Assembly: GCF_044962685.1 (NCBI RefSeq)
Contig: NZ_JBBKTX010000017.1
Coordinates: 51,546 to 115,545, forward strand
Direction: 5' to 3'
DNA length: 64,000 nt
From: Oceanobacter antarcticus
Lineage (GTDB): Bacteria > Pseudomonadota > Gammaproteobacteria > Pseudomonadales > Oceanobacteraceae
Positions 26,706-35,379 of the stretch are shown piece after piece. The translations under genes were made by a program, and so were the position numbers. A model generated the notes under the pieces. It made no database searches and was not told where the DNA came from. It worked only from the letters and a program-made list of their open reading frames with translations. The number at the start of each line of letters is the position of its first letter. Positions within the stretch are counted from its first letter, which is position 1.

Positions 26706-26827
26706 CGATGGAGGGTGCCGACATTGATGTCTGAGCGTGCGGGACGCAAGCCCCGCCCACCAGCCCTGCCGAGCCTTTATCACCATCAGCAGTTTGTTGA
26801 ATGATGCTGGCATGATGGCTTCAGTTT

Positions 26828-26847
26828 GTAGTACGTTGCCGTACTAC
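26828..26847. repeat. 8-bp perfect hairpin downstream of hepT
   Basis: GTAGTACG-TTGC-CGTACTAC in the 280-base gap between hepT and the IS3 fragment. It lacks a T-tract; it may be a weak terminator or the border of an insertion. Nothing else is recognisable in the gap. Confidence 0.4.
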
Positions 26848-26987
26848 GTCATATATATCAATCATACATATCAAGAAGTGGGGAGCGTCTATATATGTCC
26901 TGGTTATCCTATTGGCGTGACTGTTCTGGTTGAATATTCCGAACACCTCAAGAAGAGATAAATTCTTCGCCAACAGAGGTGCCAACC

Positions 26988-27278
26988 ATGAGCCAGAAAC
27001 GCAGTTACAAGCAGTACCCGCAAGAATTTAAGGAAGAAGCCGTTGCTCTCGTGACCGAACAAGGTTACCCCGTTCCAGAGGCCGCCAAGTCTCTGGGGAT
27101 AGCCACCAATTTGCTCTACCGGTGAAAGGAAAAACAGGCGCAATCAGCCAGTGAATCGAAGCCTGCGGAAACTGAACTGGAAGAGCTGAAACGGCTTCGT
27201 CAGGAAGTCAAAACCCTGCGTATGGAGAAAGAGATTTTAAAAAAGGCGTCGGCTTTCTTCGCGAAAGAAATGAAGTGA
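26988..27278 (+). pseudogene. IS3-family transposase OrfA with internal stop
   Basis: Encodes MSQKRSYKQYPQEFKEEAV and the helix-turn-helix of IS3-family OrfA, then a leucine-zipper-like tail ending KASAFFAKEMK. Codon 46 (27123-27125) is TGA where the family has tryptophan (LYRWKEK), so the protein is cut in the middle. Apart from that the frame is open to 27278. It overlaps the first bases of orfB, as usual for frameshift-expressed IS3 elements, but orfB is lost after about 15-20 codons and replaced by a Cas12c fragment. Confidence 0.85.
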
Positions 27279-28165
27279 AATACCACTTCATTGATAAACA
27301 CCGACAGAGCTATCCGGTACGGCTGATCTCTCGTGTTAAACAGCATCGTAAACTGGTTCAGCCCCGGCAAAAATTTACCCAGCGTTTTGATGCATCGCTG
27401 ATGCAATTACGTGAAAACGTAGTGGGCGATACCGCACATGTTATTAATTCTTTGATGCACCGGTTTCATGGTGTTCCGATTCTGGAGAGTTCAGTGCGAA
27501 ACCTGGCCAGTGGCACCAAGCAGTTGCAGTTGGTGTATGACAAGGTGCTGAATTTGTACACCTACTCGGGTACGGATGCTCATAAGACGGCTCGTAAACA
27601 CTTTTGGTGTGGTGCCGAGCAATGGGTGGATCCAGGAGTGACCGAAACAGTGCGGGATGGGGATAAAAAAATGCGCTCCGGTGAACCCAAATACAAAATA
27701 CGGGATTTGCTGTTGTATCCTGGCAGTCAGGTGCATCCTGCGGGCACCAGTCAGGTGTGTTCCGAGTGCGGTTATAATCCATATCAGTTACTGGAAGTGG
27801 CTTATAAAGAACGCAGAACGCTGAGGACGGATGGCAAGGGTATTCTTGATTTGGGTGCGCACCAACTTCAACTAATGACTCGTAAGCAAGCTAACCCGAA
27901 ACACTATCGTCGCCAGAATATTCGTGCTCCGTTTGACCAGCCTTTGGCTAACAAAAAGCTGACTCGTGATGAGGCATTTAAACAGGTGAAATTCCAGTTA
28001 CGCCGTGCGCCGGATTCGTTGAGGTCTCGGGATACGACGCAAAGTCGTTATCACTGTGTGATGGTGGGATGTGGTCATGTGATGCACGCGGATGCCAATG
28101 CGGCGATCAATATTGTGCGAAAATGGATTCATGACCGGGCGATAACCCCGAAAGCAGGAAGCTGA
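27275..28165 (+). pseudogene. IS3 OrfB start fused in frame to the C-terminal third of Cas12c
   Basis: The open frame of 296 codons begins with about 15-20 residues of IS3 OrfB (VKYHFIDKHRQSYPV). From about 27320 it changes to a type V effector nuclease. Features in order: a RENVVGD helix, RuvC-II with catalytic Glu in VPILESSVRNLASG, zinc-ribbon half CSECG, a ~90-residue insert ending RRAPDSLRSRDTTQS, second half C...CGH, and RuvC-III ADANAAINIVRKW with catalytic Asp. The order and wording of these motifs fit Cas12c (type V-C); TnpB would have only about 20 residues between the cysteine pairs. The recognition lobes, WED domain and RuvC-I aspartate are absent, so it cannot act as a nuclease. 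No array, cas1 or tracr-like sequence is seen. The frame itself has no stops, suggesting a fairly recent event. Confidence 0.8.
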
Positions 28166-28272
28166 TTGTCAGGATACTGGGCAGCCCTTGCAGGGCTGTT
28201 CTGGCTCCAAGATCCCAGACTCCCACCCGACGCCGGTGTTTCCCGACGTCAGGTGCGCTATTACCGGCTCAA

Positions 28273-29199
28273 TTACAAGCGGCTTTCGCCGTATACCAGT
28301 TCTTCCATCTTCGAAGCCTGTGGCCCAGGTACTGCTTCACCTGTTTGTGGAGTAACCGGGAAGATGGCATTGATCTGGCCTGTGCCGGAGCTGCCGAAGT
28401 AGGGAGTGATGACTTCGACCTTGCCGTCGTAGTCCGACCAGCCCAGCGCGCCGAGCAGCATGGCGGTGTCGTGCATAAAGCCTTCACCATGACCTTTGGC
28501 AGCGTATTCTGGCAGCATGTCGCAGAAGGTTTTCCAGTCGCCGTTTTGCCACATTTTTACCACATCGTGGTCGATGGTTTCCAGCAACGGGCTCCATGTT
28601 TTATTGGAGAAATCCGGTGCCTGGCCGTTCTGGGCGAAGCGGTGCGACAGCGAGCCGGAGGCCAGAATGGCGACGGTGCCGTCGTAATATTTTTCAATCG
28701 CTTCCCGCAATGCCCAGCCGAGACGGGCACTGTCGTTGAGGTAGTGAACCTGGCACAGGGCTGAAATGCAGATGACCTTGTAATGGTTATCTTTGTTCAT
28801 ATAGCGCATCGGTACCAGGGTGCCGTATTCCGGTGCCAGGGTGGTGTTGTCGTGCGCCAGTGCGTCTATGCCGTGCTCGTTGCAGACCTTGGCCAGCAGG
28901 TTGCCCAGCTCCGGGTTGCCGTACAGATCGTATTCCATGTTGCTGATAAAGTGCGGCAGTTCGTTGCTGGTATAGGTGCCTGACCAGTGCGGTGCGCAGT
29001 TAATGTGGTAACCGGCGTTGACCAGCCAGTGGGTGTCGAATACGACGATGGTATCGACCCCCAGTGCACGACAGCGGCGATCGATTTCGAGATGGCCGTC
29101 GATGGCGGCTTGGCGACAACCTTTACGCGGGCCATCCAGTTCCGACAGGTACATGGAGGGGACGTGGGTGATTTTTGCTGCGAGTGCGAGTGTGCCCAT
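28273..29199 (-). CDS. hpaD: HpaD-like 3,4-dihydroxyphenylacetate 2,3-dioxygenase, paralogue 1
   Basis: 308-residue class III extradiol dioxygenase of the LigB family. Conserved VFDTHWLVNAGYHIN (near 50-65), YGTLVPMRYM, LASGSLSHR and GEGFMHDTAMLLGALGW match E. coli HpaD along the full length; the histidines in DTHW and SLSH are among family iron/active-site residues. It opens the ring of homoprotocatechuate between C2 and C3. Compared with the other copy at 32282 it has a ~25-residue C-terminal tail. GAGG lies nine bases before ATG. Last gene of the leftward cluster; immediately next to the Cas12c relic. Confidence 0.9.
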   Translation of the reverse strand: MGTLALAAKITHVPSMYLSELDGPRKGCRQAAIDGHLEIDRRCRALGVDTIVVFDTHWLVNAGYHINCAPHWSGTYTSNELPHFISNMEYDLYGNPELGNLLAKVCNEHGIDALAHDNTTLAPEYGTLVPMRYMNKDNHYKVICISALCQVHYLNDSARLGWALREAIEKYYDGTVAILASGSLSHRFAQNGQAPDFSNKTWSPLLETIDHDVVKMWQNGDWKTFCDMLPEYAAKGHGEGFMHDTAMLLGALGWSDYDGKVEVITPYFGSSGTGQINAIFPVTPQTGEAVPGPQASKMEELVYGESRL

Positions 29200-29261
29200 T
29201 GTTGTGATCCTCGTGGTGTGACAGCCATGCCATCAGTATGGTATTGGCGGAGTCTGTGTTG

Positions 29262-30476
29262 TTATAAATTGGCTGTGATGGCAGCCGGTCGTTGTCGCTT
29301 GAGCCAGGAATAGCTGTGGCAGGCCATTGCCAGAACGGGAGCGGCGACCATGCAGCCCATTAATACGACCAGCCCCTGATGCATGAGCCAAGGGGTGATC
29401 TGGGCCATTACGGCACCGGTAAGTAGTTGTATAAAACCCATGAGTCCTGACGCGGTTCCGGCGGCGGTATTGGGAAAGCTCAGGGCGCAGGCTATGGCCC
29501 CGGACTGGGCGTTGGGCTGGCTGAGACCACGACCGAGAGTGACTACCGCCATCGGCACAAACAGCGTCCAGAAGCTGAGTTGGTGTTGCAGAGCGAACCA
29601 CAGCAGTAATAACGTGCCCAGCAACGACAAGCTGTTGCCAAGCATAATCATACGATCGATGTTGAGCAGTTGCGCCAGCCGGGTCGACAGCAAGCTGCCC
29701 GCCATAAAAGCCAGCGAGACGATTAAAAACCAGCTGCCGAACTGGGCTGAGTTGCCGCCCAATTGATCTACGACGAGGTAGGGCGAACTGCCCATAAACA
29801 TGTAAAACACCGTCGCGATAAACGTGGTGGAGAGGGCGTAGCCGAGGTATTCCGAAGAACTCAGTACCTGTCGGTACTGGGCTAACACTCGTCCTGGGCG
29901 CAGACCGTCACTTTTTTGCTGGCAGGTTTCTGGTAACCATTTTACGGCAGCCAGTGCTACGCCGGTGCCAATCACCAACGGCAATAAGAAGGTGCTGCTC
30001 CAGCCGAACCATAGGTTGAGAAAACCGCCCAGCGCAGGGGCGATGGACTGGGCAATGGCAATCGACATCACCATATAGCCCATTTTTCCGGCTGCGCCCT
30101 GGCGGCCGTGCACATCGACAATAATCGTGCGCGCCAGCGACATGGCGGTGCTACCGCCCAGTGCCTGTAACACCCGTCCGGCAATTAGCAGGGTGATATC
30201 ATTGGCGCTCGCGGCTAAGACACTGCCAGCCACATGTAATGCCAAGCCCCATAACAACACCGGTTTGCGGCCGAAGTAATCCGCCAGCGGCCCGGAGATC
30301 AGCTGGCCAATGGCCAGGGTCAGCAGGTAGGCGGTAAACGTCAGCTGAATGGTGTTGATGTCCACCCCCAGATCCCGCGCCGCATCCGGCATGGCGGGCA
30401 CGAACAGGTTCAGCGCCAGCGGGCTTGCCAGCGCCACGGTAGAGAGTAGCGGCATGGGGACGTGGGGGTTGTTCAA
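29262..30476 (-). CDS. MFS drug/substrate transporter, Bcr/CflA-like (DHA1)
   Basis: About 404 residues with 12 predicted membrane helices. Motif A between helices 2 and 3 (GPLADYFGRKPVLLWGLA) and the helix-4 arginine-containing AGRVLQALGGS are those of the DHA1 Bcr/CflA group, usually exporters. In E. coli the hpa cluster carries HpaX of another MFS family, so this one may export toxic intermediates instead. Start chosen at TTG 30476 with AGGA six bases upstream; an ATG seven codons later is possible. Lies between the aldehyde dehydrogenase and hpaD paralogue 1, same direction. Confidence 0.82.
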   Translation of the reverse strand: MNNPHVPMPLLSTVALASPLALNLFVPAMPDAARDLGVDINTIQLTFTAYLLTLAIGQLISGPLADYFGRKPVLLWGLALHVAGSVLAASANDITLLIAGRVLQALGGSTAMSLARTIIVDVHGRQGAAGKMGYMVMSIAIAQSIAPALGGFLNLWFGWSSTFLLPLVIGTGVALAAVKWLPETCQQKSDGLRPGRVLAQYRQVLSSSEYLGYALSTTFIATVFYMFMGSSPYLVVDQLGGNSAQFGSWFLIVSLAFMAGSLLSTRLAQLLNIDRMIMLGNSLSLLGTLLLLWFALQHQLSFWTLFVPMAVVTLGRGLSQPNAQSGAIACALSFPNTAAGTASGLMGFIQLLTGAVMAQITPWLMHQGLVVLMGCMVAAPVLAMACHSYSWLKRQRPAAITANL

Positions 30477-30509
30477 ACGTGTTCCTCGTATGGTTTGGTG
30501 ACCCAAAAG

Positions 30510-30536
30510 CCGTTCCCACGTCGAGTGTGGGAACGG
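30510..30536. repeat. GTTCCCAC palindrome (REP-like)
   Basis: CCGTTCCCAC and GTGGGAACGG form a 10-bp perfect stem with a 7-base loop between the aldehyde dehydrogenase and MFS genes. A second GTTCCCACG palindrome is at 36330-36352. Such palindromes are common dispersed repeats in gammaproteobacteria. Confidence 0.6.
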
Positions 30537-30551
30537 CGGTGTAACCGACGC

Positions 30552-31985
30552 TTACGCGTTCGGGTTGCGCAGTACCATCAAGCGGATTTCAGTCATGTCT
30601 TCGATGGCATACCGCACACCTTCACGGCCAATGCCGGAGTCTTTCACACCGCCGTAAGGCATGTGGTCAACTCGCCAGCTGGGGACGTCGCCAATCACCA
30701 CGCCGCCGACGTCCAGTTCGTCCCAGGCTTGCTGGGCTTTGTAGATGTCTTTGGTGAAAATGCCCGCTTGCAGGCCGAAGTCGGAGTTATTGACTTCTTT
30801 CAGCGCGTCGTCGAAGTCTGTGAATTTGCTCAGGATGGCGACTGGGCCGAAGGCTTCTTGGGTATTGACGTTCATCTCGGCTGTGACGTCACACAGCAGT
30901 GTGGCTTGCAACATGGCACCGTCGCGCTCGCCGCCACAGAGTATGGTGGCGCCGCCTTCTTTGGCTTCTTCTACCCAGGTGTGCAGTCGGATGGCTTCTT
31001 GCTCGGAAATCATCGGGCCGATAAAGGTGTTTTCATCGGCGGGGTCGCCGTGTACCAGTGCGCCAACGGCCTTGGCCAGACGGGCTTTGGTATCGTCGTA
31101 CAGGCTGTCGTGCACCATGATGCGCTGCACCGAAATACAGCTCTGGCCAGACTGGTAATAAGCACCAAAGACAATACGCGTCACGGCGTCGTCGAGGTCG
31201 GTGCCTTCGTCAACGATACAGGCAGCGTTGCCGCCCAGTTCCAGTACCACCGGCTTCTTGCCAGCCTTGGCTTTCAATGCCCAGCCAACTTCCGGCGAAC
31301 CGGTGAAACTCAGTAGCTTGAGGCGGTCGTCGGTGGTGAACAGGTCAGCGCCATCGCGGTGACACGGCAAAATCGAGAACGCGCCTTTGGGCAGGTCGGT
31401 CTCGGCCAGAATTTCACCGATAATCAGTGCGCCAACAGGGGTCAGGGAGGCGGGTTTGAGTACAAACGGACAACCCGCCGCCAGTGCCGGAGCCACTTTG
31501 TGGGCCGCCAGGTTGAGCGGGAAGTTGAACGGCGAAATAAACGAACAGGGGCCAATCGGCACGCGTTTCCATTGACCGCTGTAGCCTTTGGCGCGCGGGG
31601 TTATGTCCATCGGGATTACTTCACCGTAAATACGGGTGGCTTCTTCGGCAGCGATCTTGAAGGTGTCGATCAAACGGGTCACTTCACCGCGCGCATCTTT
31701 GATTGGCTTGCCTGCTTCCAGGCACAGGGCCTGGGCGATTTCTTCAAAGCGTTGTTCAAAACGACGGACGCAGTGGTAAATGATTTCCTGACGTTTGTAG
31801 GCGGGCATCTTGCGCATGGGTTCGGTGGCTTCAACCGCCGCCGCAATGGCTTTATCGATGGCGTCAACGTCAGCCATGGCGACGCGGGTGGCAACTTCGC
31901 CGGTGTATTTGTTTTTTACTTCCAGATCCTGGTTCGGAGCCATTGGCTCGTTGGCCAGATAGTAGGGGTAGGATGCCTGCAGCAT
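30552..31985 (-). CDS. NAD-dependent aldehyde dehydrogenase (putative HpaE role)
   Basis: 477-residue ALDH-superfamily enzyme. The general-base glutamate is in VLELGGNAA and the nucleophile cysteine in GQSCISVQR; the cofactor loop is FTGSPEVGW. The sequence class (IGPCSFISPFNFPLNLAAHKVAPAL) looks more like lactaldehyde/phosphonoacetaldehyde-type ALDHs than E. coli HpaE. As the only dehydrogenase in the cluster it probably oxidises 5-carboxymethyl-2-hydroxymuconate semialdehyde after ring cleavage; that is inference from context. AGAAGG seven bases before ATG. Part of the leftward unit starting at hpaD paralogue 2. Confidence 0.85.
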   Translation of the reverse strand: MLQASYPYYLANEPMAPNQDLEVKNKYTGEVATRVAMADVDAIDKAIAAAVEATEPMRKMPAYKRQEIIYHCVRRFEQRFEEIAQALCLEAGKPIKDARGEVTRLIDTFKIAAEEATRIYGEVIPMDITPRAKGYSGQWKRVPIGPCSFISPFNFPLNLAAHKVAPALAAGCPFVLKPASLTPVGALIIGEILAETDLPKGAFSILPCHRDGADLFTTDDRLKLLSFTGSPEVGWALKAKAGKKPVVLELGGNAACIVDEGTDLDDAVTRIVFGAYYQSGQSCISVQRIMVHDSLYDDTKARLAKAVGALVHGDPADENTFIGPMISEQEAIRLHTWVEEAKEGGATILCGGERDGAMLQATLLCDVTAEMNVNTQEAFGPVAILSKFTDFDDALKEVNNSDFGLQAGIFTKDIYKAQQAWDELDVGGVVIGDVPSWRVDHMPYGGVKDSGIGREGVRYAIEDMTEIRLMVLRNPNA

Positions 31986-32006
31986 GGTAAACCTTCTGTG
32001 TTGAGT

Positions 32007-32269
32007 TTATTGGTCTTTCAGGGCGGCCTGGCCCAGCGCTGAGATGGCCGCTTCTGCACATTGAATATCGTGTTCTACGGTTGCCCCCGATATGCCGACA
32101 ACACCCACCACCCGAGCCCCGGATGGTAACTCGCCAATGGCACTCCTTGGGGGCCGACAATACAAATACAAACGGCCACGCCAAGCTCTCCGGTCTTGAG
32201 CCGGGCAGCCTGTAACATGGCCAGAGCGGAGTCGCGGCTCCGCTCGTCGAGCGAGTGGGTCACGCTCAT
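32007..32269 (-). pseudogene. decayed GlcG/HbpS-family (DUF336) gene
   Basis: Starts MSVTHSLDERSRDSALAML and reads ELGVAVCICIVGPQGVPLASYH, the first half of a GlcG/HbpS domain. Then the matching end, GARVVGVVGISGATVEHDIQ with a final helix, is in another frame. The middle ~45 residues usual in this family are missing, so it suffered both a deletion and a frameshift near 32115. It lies 12 bases after hpaD paralogue 2. Intact relatives often sit in extradiol-cleavage clusters. Confidence 0.7.
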
Positions 32270-32281
32270 AAAGCGTCGTGG

Positions 32282-33133
32282 TTATACATGGAACTGGACG
32301 TTGGTCTGACCGGTGCCGGAGCTTGCGAAATAGGGGGTCAGTACTTCGGCCTTGCCCTGGTACTTGTCCCAACCCAGGGCACCAAACAGCATGGCAGTGT
32401 CGTGCATACCGCCTTCGCCAGAACAGAATTTGGCGTATTCCGGCAGCATCTTCAGGAACGTGGCGTACTCGCCTTGCTCCCACAGCTGCAGTACCCGCAG
32501 ATCAACCTGCTTGTGAAACTCGCGGGAGATGGTGAAGGTGCCGTTATTGGCTTCGTACAGTTCGTTTTCCCAGATCTGGTGCGACAGCGAACCAGAGGCA
32601 ATCACCATGACCTTGCCATCGTACTCCTTGATTGCTGCGGCAATGGCTTCACCCAGTACGCGGGAGTCGTTGAGGTTATGAACGGTGCACCAGGCTGCTA
32701 CCGACACCACCTTGAATTGCGAATCCGGATCCATAAACTTCAGTGGCACCAGCGTGCCGTATTCCAAATCCAGCGTTGGCACCTGGTGCGATAGGGTATG
32801 CACTCCTTTTTCCGTCGCCTTGGCGGCAATTGCATCCCCCAACGCCGGTGCACCAGGATGGCTGTATTCAAGGTTCTGGATAAAGTGCGGAAATTCGTGG
32901 CTGGTGTACACGCCTTCAAAATGTGTGTTGCTGTTAATATGGAACCCGGCGTTGACCAGCCAGTGGGTGTCCAGAATCACCACGGTATCGACACCGGCAG
33001 CACGGGCACGACGACCCAGCTCGCGGTGGCCATCAATAGCGGGCTGGCGGCAGCCTTCCAGTTTGCCAGGCTGCTCCGACAGCAGCATGGTAGGTACATG
33101 AGTCACTTTTGCAGCAAGGGTCATTTCGCCCAT
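32282..33133 (-). CDS. hpaD: HpaD-like 3,4-dihydroxyphenylacetate 2,3-dioxygenase, paralogue 2
   Basis: 283 residues, LigB-type class III extradiol dioxygenase, the usual HpaD length. It keeps ILDTHWLVNAGFHIN, LEYGTLVPLKFM, ASGSLSHQ and GEGGMHDTAMLFGALGWDKYQGK. Similarity to the other copy is clear but far from identity, so this is an old duplication or separate acquisition rather than recent copying. Start at ATG 33133 (MGEMTLAAKV), matching paralogue 1. First gene after the strong HpaR-type promoter, so it is probably the main inducible ring-cleavage enzyme. Confidence 0.9.
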   Translation of the reverse strand: MGEMTLAAKVTHVPTMLLSEQPGKLEGCRQPAIDGHRELGRRARAAGVDTVVILDTHWLVNAGFHINSNTHFEGVYTSHEFPHFIQNLEYSHPGAPALGDAIAAKATEKGVHTLSHQVPTLDLEYGTLVPLKFMDPDSQFKVVSVAAWCTVHNLNDSRVLGEAIAAAIKEYDGKVMVIASGSLSHQIWENELYEANNGTFTISREFHKQVDLRVLQLWEQGEYATFLKMLPEYAKFCSGEGGMHDTAMLFGALGWDKYQGKAEVLTPYFASSGTGQTNVQFHV

Positions 33134-33248
33134 GGTCGTCACCTTTTTATCGTTGTTAGACAGAATTGGCTTGTCCCGACGGCAGATCGGCTTTTGGTCG
33201 GGAGCATGGCAGTGAAAAACAACCATGCGGCTCAGTGATCACTAAATA

Positions 33249-33294
33249 TTAACATGTTAAGTAAAAATATAATTAACATGTTATTTAATGTCAA
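33249..33294 (-). promoter_or_regulatory. hpaD promoter with two TTAACATGTT palindromic operators (HpaR-type)
   Basis: On the minus strand TTGACA (33289-33294, perfect -35) is 17 bp from TATATT (33266-33271). The palindrome TTAACATGTTAT (33273-33284) sits inside the spacer, and TTAACATGTTAA (33249-33260) sits just past the -10 around the expected transcription start. Centres are 24 bp apart. This is the layout of a simple repressor-controlled promoter, and the MarR-type HpaR gene lies 200 bp away. Binding by HpaR is inferred. Confidence 0.75.
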
Positions 33295-33467
33295 TAAAGC
33301 ATCCTGGCTGGAGTGAACGAGCCTTGAGGTAAATCAGTCCAGGGCTTGAGGCAGGTCAGCTTTTGCTGGCTGATTTGCTGGCTGAGGTGTTATCAGCCGC
33401 TAAGAATATTTGCAGGCCAGTGGCCCGTGCTGTCGAGGCGGGATGACAACGGCATGCCGGGCGAGGT

Positions 33468-33890
33468 TCAAGGTTCGAGCTTGATGATTTCATCCAGCAG
33501 CTCTTTCAGCAAATCCATCTTTTGTGGTGACAGCTGGCTGGTCATTTCAGCATAGAGTCCTTCCATTCGTGGACTGGCGTTGGCAAACATGGTTTTGGCT
33601 TTATCGGTCAGGCTGATCAGGATCCGGCGCTGGTCTTCGGTGGACTTGCGGCGGCGGAGGTAATCTTGTGCTTCGAGCCGGTTGATGATGCCGGTGAGAC
33701 TGGGACTGAGAATACAGCACAGCTCAGCCAATTGTTTGGACTCCAGCTCCTCGTATTCGTTGAGGGCTCGAATCACTCGCCATTGCTGTTCTGTGAGACC
33801 GATTTCTTGCAGGATAGGCCTGAAAAAGGCCATGGTGGACTCGCGTGACTTGAGCAATTTGAGTGGGATGGAGTCGTCGAACTTGCGCAT
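33468..33890 (-). CDS. hpaR: MarR-family repressor HpaR
   Basis: 140-residue winged-helix protein. STMAFFRPILQEIGLTEQQWRVIRAL, CILSPSLTGIINRLEAQ (recognition helix) and the wing RRRKSTEDQRRILISLT match E. coli HpaR rather than generic MarR proteins. HpaR represses the homoprotocatechuate genes until the substrate or a related phenylacetate binds. Its likely targets are the TTAACATGTT palindromes at 33249-33284 and perhaps related AT-rich dyads at 39883-39945. Transcribed in the same direction as the genes it flanks. Confidence 0.9.
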   Translation of the reverse strand: MRKFDDSIPLKLLKSRESTMAFFRPILQEIGLTEQQWRVIRALNEYEELESKQLAELCCILSPSLTGIINRLEAQDYLRRRKSTEDQRRILISLTDKAKTMFANASPRMEGLYAEMTSQLSPQKMDLLKELLDEIIKLEP

Positions 33891-33948
33891 TAAAAAGGCT
33901 TCCGTTGTGCTTGTCTGAATCGTCTGGGCGGGTGGTGTCTGCCCGTGT

Positions 33949-35262
33949 TTATTGTATACCGGCTGCTTCCATCGCCAGCAACATCAGGCTGGTGAATAGC
34001 AGCATCAACAGGGTGTAGGGCAGGTTGTGACGCAGGATCTCGCGATTACCAACCTGGTACTGGCCCTGCACGATAAAGTTCAGGCCGCTGAATACACTAC
34101 CCGACATCGATAGGGATACCCCCATGATATAAGCAATGGCCATCAGCGTAGGGGTGACGGTGACGTTGTGCATCAGACCGGCAAAGATGGCGAACAGGGC
34201 AAACTGGTGGACACCGAGGCTGGCAATAATAACGATGGCCAGCATAGTGATAATGGCCACCGTGGCGCTGGTTTGTTCGAACGGAAAGCTGATTAGCCCG
34301 GAGCTGATACAGGCTTTGACTCCAGCTGCGAGAAAACCGGCAGCAAGAAACAAAGATACTTCCGGACGACCGTTAGGCAACTGGGTGGTGATGTGTTTTT
34401 TCAGCGTATCGAGGCCACCGGCAAGACCATTTCGCCACCCCATCAGTGTAGTGGGTATCAGCACGGCGACGGCAGAGACAATGGCGATCATGGGGGTGTT
34501 CGGGAACAGCCGGTGGCTGATTAACAGGGTGCCGATCAGAATACCGGGAAGCAACAGGCTGGCTGGCCGAAGCGGATAACCCTGATACGTTGCCAGTTCG
34601 TCACCGTAGCGCAGTTTTGCTTCGATCAGGGTGACGACCATAGCCAAAACGACCAGGGTTAAGGCCCATGGGTAGACCTGCGGCATTTGTACGCCGGGTA
34701 CTTGTTCCAGTATCAGCGGGATCATGCTGAGAAACGGCGACCAGAATATGGCCAGTGAAAATCCCCGTGACAATAAGATATAAGACAACGGGCTGATTCG
34801 GCCATGCCGTTGGATCTGGTCACCAATCAGCACCAACGAAGAGAAGTTAGCCACGGACGAAAACAGGTGCATACCACCCAGCGTCAGACCAAAGCTGCGT
34901 ATGCCGCTGCTTTTACCGCCGGGATAGAGGCGAGTGGCGAGGCGAATAAAATTCACGGCGGCCAGCAACATGACCAATTTCAGATGCTCTCGCATCATGT
35001 GCAGCAGATCAAAACCCCCGCCACGACTCCAGGCCCAGAGCGCAAACCCGAATCCGGCGGCGATCAGAATCAGAATGGGGAGCCGCTGTTTGCGATTGAG
35101 CCGTGGCAATTCAATCACCAGAAATGCCCACGCCAGCAGGGTGGCCAGGTTGGTGGCTTCGATCAGGTTCAGGGTATCGGCCAGGGTCAGTGCCCAGGTC
35201 AGCAGTAGCAATACACCGGAAACAGCAATCGGTGGCCAAAAGGGTGGCAGGAAGAGGTTCAA
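33949..35262 (-). CDS. polytopic membrane permease of unrecognised family
   Basis: 437 residues with about 11-12 hydrophobic helices and a pseudo-twofold look: a first half ending in SLAIFWSPFLSMIP and a second half with LGVHQFALFAIFAGLMHN and MSLSMSGSVFSGLNFI, broken-helix patterns seen in ion-transporter-superfamily carriers. I do not recognise the exact family. Its place between hpaR and hpaA suggests uptake of the aromatic acid or an associated anion. TTG start preceded by AAGAGA. Same direction as its neighbours. Confidence 0.6.
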   Translation of the reverse strand: MNLFLPPFWPPIAVSGVLLLLTWALTLADTLNLIEATNLATLLAWAFLVIELPRLNRKQRLPILILIAAGFGFALWAWSRGGGFDLLHMMREHLKLVMLLAAVNFIRLATRLYPGGKSSGIRSFGLTLGGMHLFSSVANFSSLVLIGDQIQRHGRISPLSYILLSRGFSLAIFWSPFLSMIPLILEQVPGVQMPQVYPWALTLVVLAMVVTLIEAKLRYGDELATYQGYPLRPASLLLPGILIGTLLISHRLFPNTPMIAIVSAVAVLIPTTLMGWRNGLAGGLDTLKKHITTQLPNGRPEVSLFLAAGFLAAGVKACISSGLISFPFEQTSATVAIITMLAIVIIASLGVHQFALFAIFAGLMHNVTVTPTLMAIAYIMGVSLSMSGSVFSGLNFIVQGQYQVGNREILRHNLPYTLLMLLFTSLMLLAMEAAGIQ

Positions 35263-35379
35263 GAGAGTCTCTTAAGATGTTAAATAAATAATGGCTATCC
35301 TACACTGGCCAGCAGGAATGATGAAGTTAGCGCTTGAAAATGAAGGCGTTGATCGATATCGGGCGGTCAATAATGGCAT

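Noticed and set aside
27275..28165. An active minimal Cas12 nuclease
   Set aside because: The RuvC-I aspartate, recognition lobes and WED domain are missing and no CRISPR array or cas1 is present, so it is called a relic.
27320..28165. TnpB of an IS200/IS605 element
   Set aside because: The ~90-residue insert between the zinc-ribbon cysteine pairs and the flanking motifs fit Cas12c; no TnpA or IS605 ends were found.
32007..32269. The missing isomerase hpaF
   Set aside because: Its motifs are those of the GlcG/HbpS family, not of 5-carboxymethyl-2-hydroxymuconate isomerase.
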